Origin: an uncultured Shewanella sp.
Lineage (GTDB): Bacteria > Pseudomonadota > Gammaproteobacteria > Enterobacterales > Shewanellaceae
DNA: 64,000 bases
Reading direction: 5' to 3'
Assembly: GCF_947491715.1 (NCBI RefSeq)
Contig: NZ_CANLKR010000008.1
Location: forward strand, 1 to 64,000
Under the pieces are notes generated by a model. The model worked only from the letters and a program-made list of their open reading frames with translations, was not told the DNA's origin and searched no databases. The translations under genes were made by a program, and so were the position numbers. Shown in pieces: positions 10,760-20,895 of this stretch; positions within the stretch are counted from its first letter, which is position 1; the number at the start of each line of letters is the position of its first letter.

Positions 10760-12160
10760 ATGAAAAGCCGCTCAATCATTAAATTATGCCCAAGTTTGAT
10801 CGCTTTGGCTATTAGCAGTGTATTTACATCAGTATCTTACAGTCAAACATTAGAACAGGCTGTTGCTCATACTTTAGAAAGCAATCCAGAAATCCGCATT
10901 GTCTTCAATCAATTTAAAGCCAGCCAAGAACAAGTGAAACAAGCAGAATCAGGCTTTATGCCCACACTCGATCTGACTGGCGGTTATGGCTTGGAAAGAA
11001 CCAATAGCCCTGCCACACGTAATTTAAATACAACCGATCCCGCTGATTACCCCAATGATTACTTAGATCTTAATCGTGGTGAATTTGGCTTGAGTATTCA
11101 ACAGATTATTTTTGATGGTTTTTTTACCACCAGCGAAGTTGACAGAAGTCGTTTTGAAGCCAGTGCTGAACAATGGGCTTTATTTGCAGCAGCAGAAGAT
11201 ATGGCATTGGAGGCCACCCAAGTATACATTAAGTATATTCAATCAGAGCAAGTGCTCACGTTAGCGGAAAAAAACCTCGTTACCCATCAAACCATTTACG
11301 ACCAAATAAAACAAAGAACCAATTCTGGCCTCGCCTCCACAGCCGATTTATCTCAAATTACTGGGCGACTCGCTAGAGCCAATGCCAATGTCATTTCAGC
11401 AATGAACAATTTTTACGATGCAAAATCTGAATATATTCGCATTATTCACCTCCCTCCTGAAAATCTGATTGTGCCTATGCCAGATGCTGATTTACTGCCA
11501 GCGGATCTAATGGCTGGCATTGAAGTCGCACAAGAACGCCACCCCGTATTACAGTCTGCGGCAAAAGATATTCAAGCAGCCGAATCCGCTAAAGAAGCTT
11601 CAAAGTCAGGTTATTATCCAAAATTTACTCTCGAGTTTGATGGTAGCTGGGATAATAACTTAGACGGGGTAAACGGTGATGTAAACGGTGTGCAAGGTTA
11701 TTATAATGAGCTCGTTGGCATGATAAGGGTCAAATACAATTTATTTGCTGGCGGCAAAGATCTCGCCACTGAGAAAAAAGCGGCTTATAACTTAAGTGAG
11801 TCAAAAGAAATCAGACAAAGAGCAGAGCGTCAAATCGTGGAAGGTTTAAGTCTCGCATGGAATGCTTATGAATTATTAACCCCCCAAAAAATGTTTATCA
11901 AAGAACATGTCATCGCAGCCAAAGAAACTCAACTTGCCTATCGTCAACAATTTAACCTAGGCCAACGTACATTATTAGATTTACTTGATACCGAAAATGA
12001 ACTATTTGAAGCACGAAAGAGTTACTTAACGGCTGAATATGACGAAATTATTTCACAATACCGCCTACTCAATGCCACAGGCCAACTACTCAGTTCATTA
12101 CGTGTCACTCGCCCTGAAGTCTGGTTTAGCGATAACCAATATTTACAAGGAAGTTACTAA
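10760..12160 (+). CDS. aggA: TolC-family outer membrane efflux/secretion channel (AggA/LapE type)
   Basis: Outer-membrane exit duct of the type I secretion system, 466 aa. A signal peptide ends near YSQTLEQAV, the usual TolC-family mature start. Two repeated halves of long helices carry the family patterns VYIKYIQSEQVLTLAEKN and LGQRTLLDLLDTENELFEARK. A strong ribosome-binding site (GGAGGG) precedes the ATG. The stop overlaps the ATG of the next gene by one base (TAATG), which indicates translational coupling. The name follows the Shewanella bpf locus, where aggA holds this position. Confidence 0.93.
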   Translation: MKSRSIIKLCPSLIALAISSVFTSVSYSQTLEQAVAHTLESNPEIRIVFNQFKASQEQVKQAESGFMPTLDLTGGYGLERTNSPATRNLNTTDPADYPNDYLDLNRGEFGLSIQQIIFDGFFTTSEVDRSRFEASAEQWALFAAAEDMALEATQVYIKYIQSEQVLTLAEKNLVTHQTIYDQIKQRTNSGLASTADLSQITGRLARANANVISAMNNFYDAKSEYIRIIHLPPENLIVPMPDADLLPADLMAGIEVAQERHPVLQSAAKDIQAAESAKEASKSGYYPKFTLEFDGSWDNNLDGVNGDVNGVQGYYNELVGMIRVKYNLFAGGKDLATEKKAAYNLSESKEIRQRAERQIVEGLSLAWNAYELLTPQKMFIKEHVIAAKETQLAYRQQFNLGQRTLLDLLDTENELFEARKSYLTAEYDEIISQYRLLNATGQLLSSLRVTRPEVWFSDNQYLQGSY

Positions 12161-12753
12161 TGAAAAAATTAACGCTTTTTTTAACGATCGGTATATTATC
12201 GGGTTGTTCAAGTATTGACACTATGGATAATCCCACCATTCAAGTCTATGACCTTAATGATTATGATGCTGATGGTGTTATTGCACAAAGAGATCGCTGT
12301 AAAGATACGCCTTTAGGCGCAATGGTCGACAATTACGGTTGCCCGATTGTTGATCCCGTACACCAAAGAGAAGAAGTGAAGATTCAATTCGCCAATAATT
12401 CAGCCGTTATTCCGCCCGCTTTCTATTCTGAAGTAGAAGTTGTCGCTAAGCTCATGCAAACATACCCCACGGCGACAGCAACCGTTGAGGGCTACACGAG
12501 TAAAACAGGTTCTTACGAACACAACCTCACCTTGTCTAAAAGTAGAGCAATGGCAGTGAGCAGTTTACTATCAACCAAATATGATATTGATCCTAAAAGA
12601 TTATCGACCAAAGGTTATGGTTATGATCATCCTGTTAACCCCGATAATCCCGCTGCAGCAGAAAACAGAAGAGTGATTGTGGATATCAGTAACAGCCAAA
12701 AAATAACCGATATGGATTGGCATATATACAGTGTCGATGAAGAAGCACAATAA
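12160..12753 (+). CDS. OmpA-like peptidoglycan-binding lipoprotein of the adhesin operon
   Basis: A 197-aa lipoprotein. The signal sequence ends in a lipobox (LSGC, Cys16), then a short thrombospondin-3-like segment (DYDADGVIAQRDRC). The OmpA C-terminal domain (about 70-185) has the TVEGYTSKTGS and NRRVIVDIS motifs that bind meso-diaminopimelate in peptidoglycan. Coupled to aggA by TAATG and followed 17 bases later by bpfG. Shewanella bpf operons have an OmpA-like gene in this slot. Its role is probably anchoring or spacing the secretion apparatus at the cell wall; this is inference. Confidence 0.88.
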   Translation: MKKLTLFLTIGILSGCSSIDTMDNPTIQVYDLNDYDADGVIAQRDRCKDTPLGAMVDNYGCPIVDPVHQREEVKIQFANNSAVIPPAFYSEVEVVAKLMQTYPTATATVEGYTSKTGSYEHNLTLSKSRAMAVSSLLSTKYDIDPKRLSTKGYGYDHPVNPDNPAAAENRRVIVDISNSQKITDMDWHIYSVDEEAQ

Positions 12754-12770
12754 GCACTTACCCGCTTAAA

Positions 12771-13454
12771 ATGAATACTGTAAAGTTCTATATTACCGTG
12801 CTGCTTTTACTTTTGTATAGCCTACATAGCCATGCAAAACTCAAGCAGCTAGATGTTCCAAAAATTACTCAAGCGCTAGAAACCCATTATGGTCCTACAG
12901 CCAAACAGCGTGCGAGATTATGGTTTAGGTTAATTGATCAAGCCAGAGGGTTAGATGAACTAGATAAAATCATAAAAGTGAATGCATTTTTCAATCAATA
13001 CACTTATATCACCGATATTAAGTTATGGGGACATGTGAATTACTGGGCAAAGCCACTGGAATTTATCGGGGTCGGCGCAGGTGATTGTGAAGACTTCTCT
13101 ATTGCCAAATATTTTACCTTACTCTACTTAGGCGTATCTGAAGAAAAGCTGAGGATCACTATGGTAAAAGCCCCCAAGTTCAATCAAAACCATATGATTC
13201 TATCTTATTATGAAACGGCGTCATCAACTCCTTTAATACTTGATAATTTGGACTTAGATGTTAAAAAAGCCGACCAACGCCCAGATCTTATCCCTGTCTA
13301 CAGCTTTAATGGTAGGCAATTATGGTTGAATAAAGAAAAGACACAAGGTGTACTTGCAGGATCTTCCAACCAATTAACATTGTGGAATGAATTACAACAT
13401 CGTTTAGGTGTAGATCAACTTAATATTCCGATCCTAACATTGGAGCCGTTATGA
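12771..13454 (+). CDS. bpfG: Periplasmic transglutaminase-like cysteine protease (LapG/BpfG)
   Basis: Bacterial transglutaminase-like cysteine protease that releases LapA-type adhesins by cutting their N-terminal retention domain. The 227-aa precursor has a signal peptide (about 1-22). The predicted triad is Cys106 in GAGDCEDFSIAKY, His141 in QNHMILSYY and Asp158 in LILDNLDLD. The acidic residues around Cys106 (DCED) match the calcium-binding site known in LapG. The gene overlaps bpfD by 4 bases (ATGA), the conserved protease-receptor pair. In Pseudomonas and Shewanella, low c-di-GMP frees this enzyme. Confidence 0.95.
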   Translation: MNTVKFYITVLLLLLYSLHSHAKLKQLDVPKITQALETHYGPTAKQRARLWFRLIDQARGLDELDKIIKVNAFFNQYTYITDIKLWGHVNYWAKPLEFIGVGAGDCEDFSIAKYFTLLYLGVSEEKLRITMVKAPKFNQNHMILSYYETASSTPLILDNLDLDVKKADQRPDLIPVYSFNGRQLWLNKEKTQGVLAGSSNQLTLWNELQHRLGVDQLNIPILTLEPL

Positions 13455-15373
13455 CACTCTTTCGACAAATCTACTCTTTATTATTGATTTTATTTCTGAT
13501 TATTATACTCAGTATCAGTTATTTTCAGTTTTATGAAACTAAATCTTTTCTGACTCAACAAATGCGCTCTGATCTCAATAACACCAGCACATCATTAGGC
13601 CTGATGTTAGTCCCTGAGTTAGAAGCTGGAAATGCAGAACAAGTTAAAACCTTAATCAACACTCTATTTGAAGGAGGATACTACCAACAGATCACCTTAA
13701 CTTGGCTTGTTGAAGGAGAGCAAGAAATATGGAATAACCCTTTAGAGATTAAAGAAGTACCCAATTGGTTTATTGCACTGAATTTATTTCCTTCAATCAC
13801 TCAAGAAACAACAATCACATCTGGCTGGATCCAACTTGCAGAACTTGAAATCACCGCTCATCCAGGTATTGGATATAATAAGCTTTGGCAAAGCATGTCC
13901 AATTTATTAGTCACTGTTTTCATACTTTTCATACTTGCGCTTATCATTGCTAGGATCTGCTTAATTTGGCTATTAAAACCTTTACATAACTTATCAAAAT
14001 ACGCTAAAAACATTGCAAAAAGGCAATTTGATCCTCAAATGGAATTACCTAAGACAACGGAACTAAAAGAAGTTGTTCAAGCATTTAATTCAATGTCTAT
14101 ACAACTAAAGAAAGTATTTACATCACTAGATGACGAAATATCCTCGTTAAGAAGAACAAATTTGATTGATGATATTTCAAATCTTCCAAACAGGCAGTAT
14201 TTAGTCAGCCGCTTAAATAGCTGGCTAAGTGAATCCAGCAGCGGTACTTTACTCATGGTAAAAATGGACTGGTTAGGTGACATACATAGCCAGCATGGCT
14301 ATCAAGTTCGCGATCAAACCATACGCCTGCTGGCAAAAGAGATGCAACAACAATTGAATGAACTTGCCCCTTCTGTTATTGCTCGTATCGCTGCTTATGA
14401 ATTCGCATTTCTCATCACTGATATAGAACGTGATTTAGTGAATAAATATTTGCAAACATTAATTAGAACCATCAACCAAGAGATTGCTAAGGCTGGCTGT
14501 ACTGCTAATGAAAAATTCGCTATCGGTATCGCCGAAAGAAATGGACAAGTAAGTGTATCAGATATTCTCGCCCAAGCAGATAATGCCCTTCAAAGTGCCA
14601 TCAGCCACAATAAAATTTTCTATTGGTATGAATCCCACGAACAGACACTTTTTACTCAAGTTCAATGGCGAGAAAACTTAATCTCAGCAATTGATAATAA
14701 AAGTTTCAAATTTAGACTGCAGCCCATTCATAAAATGAAAAGTCATGAAGTGCATACTAAAGAACTATTCTGTCAATTCTCTATCAACAAGACTCTCATT
14801 CCAGCAGGGCAATTCATGCCCTATATTGAGCAGTTATCATTAGGTGCAATCCTAGACAAATGTTTACTTGAAACATTACTCGACAAACAATTAATGACAC
14901 TCAATGAAGAGCCTATTGTCATCAATTTAACCCATCAAAGTTTGAATGACACTGATTTCCATCTATGGCTTAATACTTTCCTTAAAAATACTAAATGGGA
15001 ACAAAACGTTATTTTTGATATTCCTGAAGCCGCTGTATACAATAATTTCGACACATGCCAGGCATTATGTCAGATAATACAAAACAATGGTGCAAAATTC
15101 GGTATAGATCACTTTGGCCGTCAATTTGGTTCAATGTCTTACTTACAAAAATTACGACCTCAATATGTGAAATTAGATCAATCATTCACCGTCAATGATG
15201 ATAGCCAGCATAATATCGAACTCAGGCGTGCGTTAGTCAACATTGCTGCCGAACTTAACATTGATGTCATCGCAACAGGCATTCAAAATAAAGAGCAACT
15301 GAATTACTTTAAAACCCTTAATATTCAATATTACATGGGCTTTATCTCTCCTCCTATAGACATTACTTTTTAA
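13451..15373 (+). CDS. bpfD: Inside-out c-di-GMP receptor LapD/BpfD (HAMP-GGDEF-EAL, both degenerate)
   Basis: Inner-membrane receptor that sequesters LapG when c-di-GMP binds its EAL domain. 640 aa: TM1 (about 7-25); periplasmic LapD domain with the pattern GWIQLAELEITAHPG; TM2 (about 152-175); HAMP; GGDEF-like domain with the signature replaced by AAYEF (314-318); EAL-like domain with KEL at 437-439 instead of EAL. Both enzymatic signatures are lost, as in a pure receptor. Trp126 sits where the LapG-docking tryptophan of P. fluorescens LapD lies. It is the last gene of the operon and is followed by a hairpin. Confidence 0.95.
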   Translation: MTLFRQIYSLLLILFLIIILSISYFQFYETKSFLTQQMRSDLNNTSTSLGLMLVPELEAGNAEQVKTLINTLFEGGYYQQITLTWLVEGEQEIWNNPLEIKEVPNWFIALNLFPSITQETTITSGWIQLAELEITAHPGIGYNKLWQSMSNLLVTVFILFILALIIARICLIWLLKPLHNLSKYAKNIAKRQFDPQMELPKTTELKEVVQAFNSMSIQLKKVFTSLDDEISSLRRTNLIDDISNLPNRQYLVSRLNSWLSESSSGTLLMVKMDWLGDIHSQHGYQVRDQTIRLLAKEMQQQLNELAPSVIARIAAYEFAFLITDIERDLVNKYLQTLIRTINQEIAKAGCTANEKFAIGIAERNGQVSVSDILAQADNALQSAISHNKIFYWYESHEQTLFTQVQWRENLISAIDNKSFKFRLQPIHKMKSHEVHTKELFCQFSINKTLIPAGQFMPYIEQLSLGAILDKCLLETLLDKQLMTLNEEPIVINLTHQSLNDTDFHLWLNTFLKNTKWEQNVIFDIPEAAVYNNFDTCQALCQIIQNNGAKFGIDHFGRQFGSMSYLQKLRPQYVKLDQSFTVNDDSQHNIELRRALVNIAAELNIDVIATGIQNKEQLNYFKTLNIQYYMGFISPPIDITF

Positions 15374-15375
15374 TA

Positions 15376-15401
15376 CCACCTTTTTGTTATCAAAAAGGTG
15401 G
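15376..15401 (+). terminator. Hairpin at the end of the bpf operon
   Basis: An 11-bp perfect inverted repeat (CCACCTTTTTG / CAAAAAGGTGG, loop TTAT) starts 2 bases after the bpfD stop. No U-run follows, so it may act as an mRNA 3' stabiliser or a weak terminator. Confidence 0.55.
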
Positions 15402-15779
15402 CTCATCCAATCAAATCATCAAACCATTAAGCAAAGTTAATATTTTAACGGATAAAAATATACAGACGGCTACCAATTGACAAAAACAACAAAAAATAAA
15501 CATTTTTTAAACATTCGGTATTTAAGAAGAAAAATACATAAAAATGATGACAATAAAATAAATAACCCAATAAATCAAAAACAAAAATAATATAAAACAC
15601 CAGTTACATCGCTAAATAAATGCAAAGCTAGAATCCCACTCTATCGAATGTTAAATTAACAAATATTTAGAAACAAATTAAAACTTATTTAATAATACAT
15701 TTCACGCTAGTCTCAAATATGAACATAAGGTAAGGGATTGATACCTTCACTTCCACCCTCTCTGAAGGAGCCCTTCATT
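15402..15779 (+). promoter_or_regulatory. AT-rich leader of the second adhesin
   Basis: About 380 bases, very AT-rich, with no credible gene. It separates the bpfD hairpin from the second adhesin and must hold that gene's promoter. A clear GAAGGAG Shine-Dalgarno lies at 15764-15770, 9 bases before the ATG at 15780. I could not assign a specific -35/-10 pair or activator site. Confidence 0.5.
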
Positions 15780-18700
15780 ATGAGTATATTCGTTGCCACA
15801 CAAAATGCTGTCATTGGATCGGTTTCTGGCCGATTACAAATAAAAGACCTAAATGGCCAAATTAGCCATCTTCGCGCTTTTGACTCTATAAAAATTGGAG
15901 AAGAAATCATCTTCAATAGTGAAAGTCAATTTGCATTAATTTTTGAAAATGGAGAGGCAATAACAAGCGATGATATCAACAATTTTCTTACCAAAGAATT
16001 AAATAACACAACCAATAATTCGTCTCTTTCTGAAGGAGAAACTGAAAACTTCCATACTCAACTCAGTGATGACATTGAATCTAATTACATTCAAATAGAA
16101 CGAAATGCACCCGAAACACTCGCAACAGCAGAGTATGACTCCTCAACAGCCCCCCAACATCAATTTGTTTTTAGAGATAAAAAAATATTCCAACTTATAG
16201 ATGATAATCAATTAGATAATAAAATTGATAACACCACTGATAATACTCTTCATGTCAATAATATTCTAGATACTAATGAAGTCATATCAACAGTCAATGT
16301 CCCAAAGCAAATTGAACAAGAATTAACAACAACGGATATTACAGACAATAGCTTCACAACTTCAATTAATAAGCCAGTTGATATCGATTTAACGCCATTC
16401 GACTTTTCTCTCCATTTAAACCCGATCACAGGAGATAATATACTGACGCCAAATGAAGCAATCGATATAGTAACTCTAACAGGGAAAGTCATTGGGGAAT
16501 ATAACGCTGACGATAAAGTCAATATCGGTGTCAATCATTCACAATATACTGTCAATATTGATAATGAGGGAATATTTAATCTACGTATACAGGGAAGTGA
16601 ACTTAGCAAGGATAATAGTGTTACAGCCAGCTTAACAAGTACCAATAACCTAGGTAACGAGATCACTCAAACAGCAACCCAAGTATATGTTGTTAGCCCC
16701 ATTTACACATTAGAAATTAATGAAGTGACAAATGATAATATTATTAATAAACAAGAATCCTTCGATAAAGTCAATATCACGGGTCGAATCAATGGGGTTG
16801 AAACCTTTCCTCTTCCTGAAGTTAACTCCATTAATATCATCATTTCAAGTGCTCAAGAACATATAGCAACAATAACGACATTGGTAAGTACAAATGGTGA
16901 ATTCAATGCCAGTATTCATGGTGAGTATTTTTCCAACCACACAAATCCCTTGATAACAGCAACAACCCAAGTAGTTGACCTTGCAGGTAATAAAATAACT
17001 TTATCCACTCAAAAATACTTCTTCATAGACAGAAGCGATCCCGTTATCAGCCTAAAACTCGATCCTATTGCTGACGATAATCACCTATCATTTGATGAAT
17101 CTCTTGGTACTGTTATCTTGTCTGGGCATGTCACCGGTGAATACCATGAGACAGATCAAGTCGAAATAAAAGTGAATGAGCAAGTATACAAGACACATGT
17201 CAATGCTAATGGCGCATTTAGTTTACCCATTAGTGGTAGTGAATTAAGTCAGGATACTCAAGTATTCGCCAGCTTTAGCAGTACTGACTCTGCTGGTAAC
17301 CTAGCAAAGGTCAATGACAGCCAAATTTATACTGTCCCACCTTCGTATAGTTTAACGCTTAATAATATCACTGACGATAATATTATTAATAGTGAAGAAA
17401 TAGACGGTAATTTAGTGATCAGTGGCAGTATTCTAAACGTAAAAACAGGTACATTCGTTGCCAACCAAGAGGTATACCTCACCGTCATAACGGATAAGTA
17501 TCCTGAAGGCATATCCACGCTCGCCATAACAGATATTAATGGCCTATTTAATAGAGAAATAGATGCAAGCAATTTAATCGGTCACTCCGATATATCCATT
17601 ACCGCCAGCACCACGATTGTTGACCCAACTACCGATACAAGAACAACGCTCTCAAAGGCACAGTCAATAACACTTGATATCGAAGGCCCCATTATTTCGC
17701 TAAACCTTGATCCAATTGCAGGAGATAATCATTTAACCCCTTCAGAGTCACTCAATCTTATCGAAGTCTCAGGGCAGATCACGGGTCAATTTGATATTAG
17801 CGAGCCAGTCGAAGTGAGTGTCAATGAGCGCATATATAAAACAAGCCTCAATACTGAAGGAGAGTTTTCTTTATCCATTGATGGTAATGAATTACGCCAA
17901 GACACCAGTATTTCTGCGAGTTTTAGCAGTAAAGATGATGCGGGTAATCTAACTCAAGTCATTGACAGTCAAGAGTACACTGTTAAGCCTATGTACACCT
18001 TAGAGCTTGATAACATCACCAATGACAATACAATTAATCTCGTAGAAATGAATGGGAATGTTTTGCTTCATGGCCGAATCAATCATATTGAGCCCGATGA
18101 AATAGCTGATAATCAAACCGTTTATTTACAACTTGAAAGTCAGCAAGGTTGGCGCATGACGGTAATGAGTTTAGTTGATGCCAATGGTCAATTTAGCGCT
18201 CCAATTGATGGAAACAAGTTAACCACTGAATCCGATTTAACCATTGATCTCAATACAACGATAACAGATACAACAGGTATTGACGTCAACATTTCCGCTT
18301 CTAAAACTTATGCCGTCGATCTCACCACACCTTTAGTTAGCTTAGCCCTTAATCCTATTACAGATGATAACTATCTTAGCTTGAATGAAGCTAACAATGA
18401 TATATCTATCACAGGTCTTGTTACAGGTGATTACCACTTTGACGATCAAGTCATTATCACTATCAATAATCAACAGCATATTGCTAGCCTAAACAATGAA
18501 GGTGTATTTAATTTATCTATTGCTGGAAATGAACTCAAAACCGATACTCGCGTCACAGCGACCTTAACAACATCTGATAATGCAGGTAACATAACGACCG
18601 TTACTCACCATCAAGATTATGCTATAGCGCTACCACCTCTATCGGCAAACCCCGTCGATTTAATTGTTGATGATTTAAACCCTATTACCATTGACCCTGT

Positions 18701-19493
18701 CGATCACTCCAATGACTTAATTGTTGATGATTTAAATCCTATTACACTTGACCCTGTCGATCACTCCAATGACTTAATTGTTGATGATTTAAACCCTATT
18801 ACCATTGACCCTGTCGATCACTCCAATGACTTAATTGTTGATGATTTAAACCCTATTACACTTGACCCTGTCGATCACTCCAATGACTTAATTGTTGATG
18901 ATTTAAACCCTATTACCATTGACCCTGTCGATCACTCCAATGACTTAATTGTTGATGATTTAAATCCTATTACACTTGACCCAATACCGACTTTAACCAC
19001 TGATACCATAACGGCTCCCGTCGAGTCACCAATGCTAGTTGACCCAGTATCGACTTTAACCACCGATACCATTACAGCGGATAATACATTAATCAATACC
19101 GTCGACTTTTCTAACAATGAAGGAGTCGATATCTTCATATTAAAAGCTGAAAGTCAAGGGGAAACACATATTACCGGATTTGATCTCAATAAAGATAAAC
19201 TCGATTTAAGTGATATTCTTCAAGGTGAAGATGATATAGATAGCCTAGATAACATACTGCACTTTTCAACTGAAGACGGCGATACCATTATTGATATTGA
19301 CAGTAACCATGACGGCCATATGAATCAACACTTGGTACTGAACGGGATCAATTTATTTACTTCATATTCCGTCAGTAGCGACAACGATATGATCCATGCT
19401 CTCATCGCGAAGAACAGCTTGATAGTAAAAACAAACACAGCTGGCTCAGAACCTGAGCCTATTGAAGAAAGCAGTATCACTTTCACCGCTTAA
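15780..19493 (+). CDS. Second type I secreted adhesin with LapA-like retention module
   Basis: 1237 aa; the ATG at 15780 has the GAAGGAG site and replaces an in-frame ATG at 15738. Residues 1-65 read like a LapA/MapA retention module (VIGSVSGRLQIKDLNG, DSIKIGEEI, ALIFENGEAI). Residues about 210-950 hold seven Ig-like modules of roughly 105 residues that alternate between LxPIxxDNxLxxxE and LxxITxDNxINxxE types. Residues 960-1068 are a 19-residue tandem repeat. The C-terminus (about 1115-1237) closely resembles the giant adhesin's secretion tail (IDIDSNHDGHMNQHLVLNGI). No GGxGxD nonapeptides and no AA pair in the first 200 residues were seen. Probably exported by RtxBD-AggA. It resembles the idea of P. 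fluorescens MapA; the ligand is unknown. Confidence 0.88.
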   Translation: MSIFVATQNAVIGSVSGRLQIKDLNGQISHLRAFDSIKIGEEIIFNSESQFALIFENGEAITSDDINNFLTKELNNTTNNSSLSEGETENFHTQLSDDIESNYIQIERNAPETLATAEYDSSTAPQHQFVFRDKKIFQLIDDNQLDNKIDNTTDNTLHVNNILDTNEVISTVNVPKQIEQELTTTDITDNSFTTSINKPVDIDLTPFDFSLHLNPITGDNILTPNEAIDIVTLTGKVIGEYNADDKVNIGVNHSQYTVNIDNEGIFNLRIQGSELSKDNSVTASLTSTNNLGNEITQTATQVYVVSPIYTLEINEVTNDNIINKQESFDKVNITGRINGVETFPLPEVNSINIIISSAQEHIATITTLVSTNGEFNASIHGEYFSNHTNPLITATTQVVDLAGNKITLSTQKYFFIDRSDPVISLKLDPIADDNHLSFDESLGTVILSGHVTGEYHETDQVEIKVNEQVYKTHVNANGAFSLPISGSELSQDTQVFASFSSTDSAGNLAKVNDSQIYTVPPSYSLTLNNITDDNIINSEEIDGNLVISGSILNVKTGTFVANQEVYLTVITDKYPEGISTLAITDINGLFNREIDASNLIGHSDISITASTTIVDPTTDTRTTLSKAQSITLDIEGPIISLNLDPIAGDNHLTPSESLNLIEVSGQITGQFDISEPVEVSVNERIYKTSLNTEGEFSLSIDGNELRQDTSISASFSSKDDAGNLTQVIDSQEYTVKPMYTLELDNITNDNTINLVEMNGNVLLHGRINHIEPDEIADNQTVYLQLESQQGWRMTVMSLVDANGQFSAPIDGNKLTTESDLTIDLNTTITDTTGIDVNISASKTYAVDLTTPLVSLALNPITDDNYLSLNEANNDISITGLVTGDYHFDDQVIITINNQQHIASLNNEGVFNLSIAGNELKTDTRVTATLTTSDNAGNITTVTHHQDYAIALPPLSANPVDLIVDDLNPITIDPVDHSNDLIVDDLNPITLDPVDHSNDLIVDDLNPITIDPVDHSNDLIVDDLNPITLDPVDHSNDLIVDDLNPITIDPVDHSNDLIVDDLNPITLDPIPTLTTDTITAPVESPMLVDPVSTLTTDTITADNTLINTVDFSNNEGVDIFILKAESQGETHITGFDLNKDKLDLSDILQGEDDIDSLDNILHFSTEDGDTIIDIDSNHDGHMNQHLVLNGINLFTSYSVSSDNDMIHALIAKNSLIVKTNTAGSEPEPIEESSITFTA
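18657..18983 (+). repeat. 57-bp coding tandem repeat in the second adhesin
   Basis: Six head-to-tail units, the last one partial (42 bases), encode DLIVDDLNPITIDPVDHSN. Units 1, 3 and 5 read ACC ATT (Thr-Ile) and units 2, 4 and 6 read ACA CTT (Thr-Leu), so the real period is 114 bp repeated three times. Units are almost identical at DNA level, which implies recent expansion by slippage or recombination. The translated repeat is Asp- and Pro-rich and may form a stiff spacer between the Ig-like stalk and the secretion tail. Confidence 0.95.
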
Positions 19494-19503
19494 ATTAGAG
19501 ATA

Positions 19504-19529
19504 AAGAGCATGATCGTTTTCATGCTCTT
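19504..19529 (+). terminator. Convergent hairpin between the second adhesin and metF
   Basis: A perfect 10-bp inverted repeat (AAGAGCATGA/TCATGCTCTT, loop TCGTTT) lies between two convergent stop codons. There is no strong U-tract on either strand. It probably serves as a bidirectional terminator. Confidence 0.65.
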
Positions 19530-19543
19530 AGCCGATAGAGTCA

Positions 19544-20455
<912 letters not shown>

Positions 20456-20461
20456 TTAAAT

Positions 20462-20485
20462 GGACGTTTGGACGTCTATATGTCC
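20462..20485 (-). promoter_or_regulatory. MetJ operator (tandem met boxes) upstream of metF
   Basis: Three adjacent 8-mers, GGACGTTT, GGACGTCT and ATATGTCC, match the palindromic met box AGACGTCT at 6, 7 and 5 of 8 positions. They lie 25-48 bases upstream of the metF ATG. MetJ with S-adenosylmethionine binds such tandem boxes to repress methionine genes in gammaproteobacteria. Confidence 0.8.
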
Positions 20486-20715
20486 ACATACTAGAGAAAC
20501 TCTTCATTAAGTCAAGTCATAAAAAACACTCTGTTCATCTTTTTATGACTTTCCAAAAAGCTTAGCTAGGATCTTAGGGCTTATCCTGCTTCGATGTTAA
20601 ATATAGGTTAATTTTAATCGTTCAAGATTTTATTTAAGTTAAAAAAAGTATATATATTATGGAAACTAAGCCATCCCTGCAATATACCCGTGATACATGA
20701 AGATGCATGTTTTCA

Positions 20716-20812
20716 GAGCCTGTAAAAGTACCTAATTCAAGGCGTATTATTGCAAGAATGCTTATTGCCTTTTAAGGTGATACAACTTCGATGTAGGTGA
20801 TTTTACAGACTC
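20716..20812. repeat. MITE-like element with 19-bp terminal inverted repeats
   Basis: GAGCCTGTAAAAGTACCTA at 20716-20734 and TAGGTGATTTTACAGACTC at 20794-20812 are inverted copies matching at 16 of 19 positions. They bound a 97-bp non-coding segment. No coding capacity and no clear target duplication were seen. It could be a miniature transposable element, a palindromic intergenic repeat or a chance hairpin. Confidence 0.5.
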
Positions 20813-20895
20813 CCAAAGGGCTGGTTTAAAAGCAGAAAATAAAATAGCAATAAAGTGGAAATGATAGACAGGAAAATGATGGTGACGAAACAATA

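Noticed and set aside
18657..18983. Regular 57-bp repeats as a possible CRISPR array
   Set aside because: There are no unique spacers; the units are head-to-tail, in frame and encode a 19-residue protein repeat.
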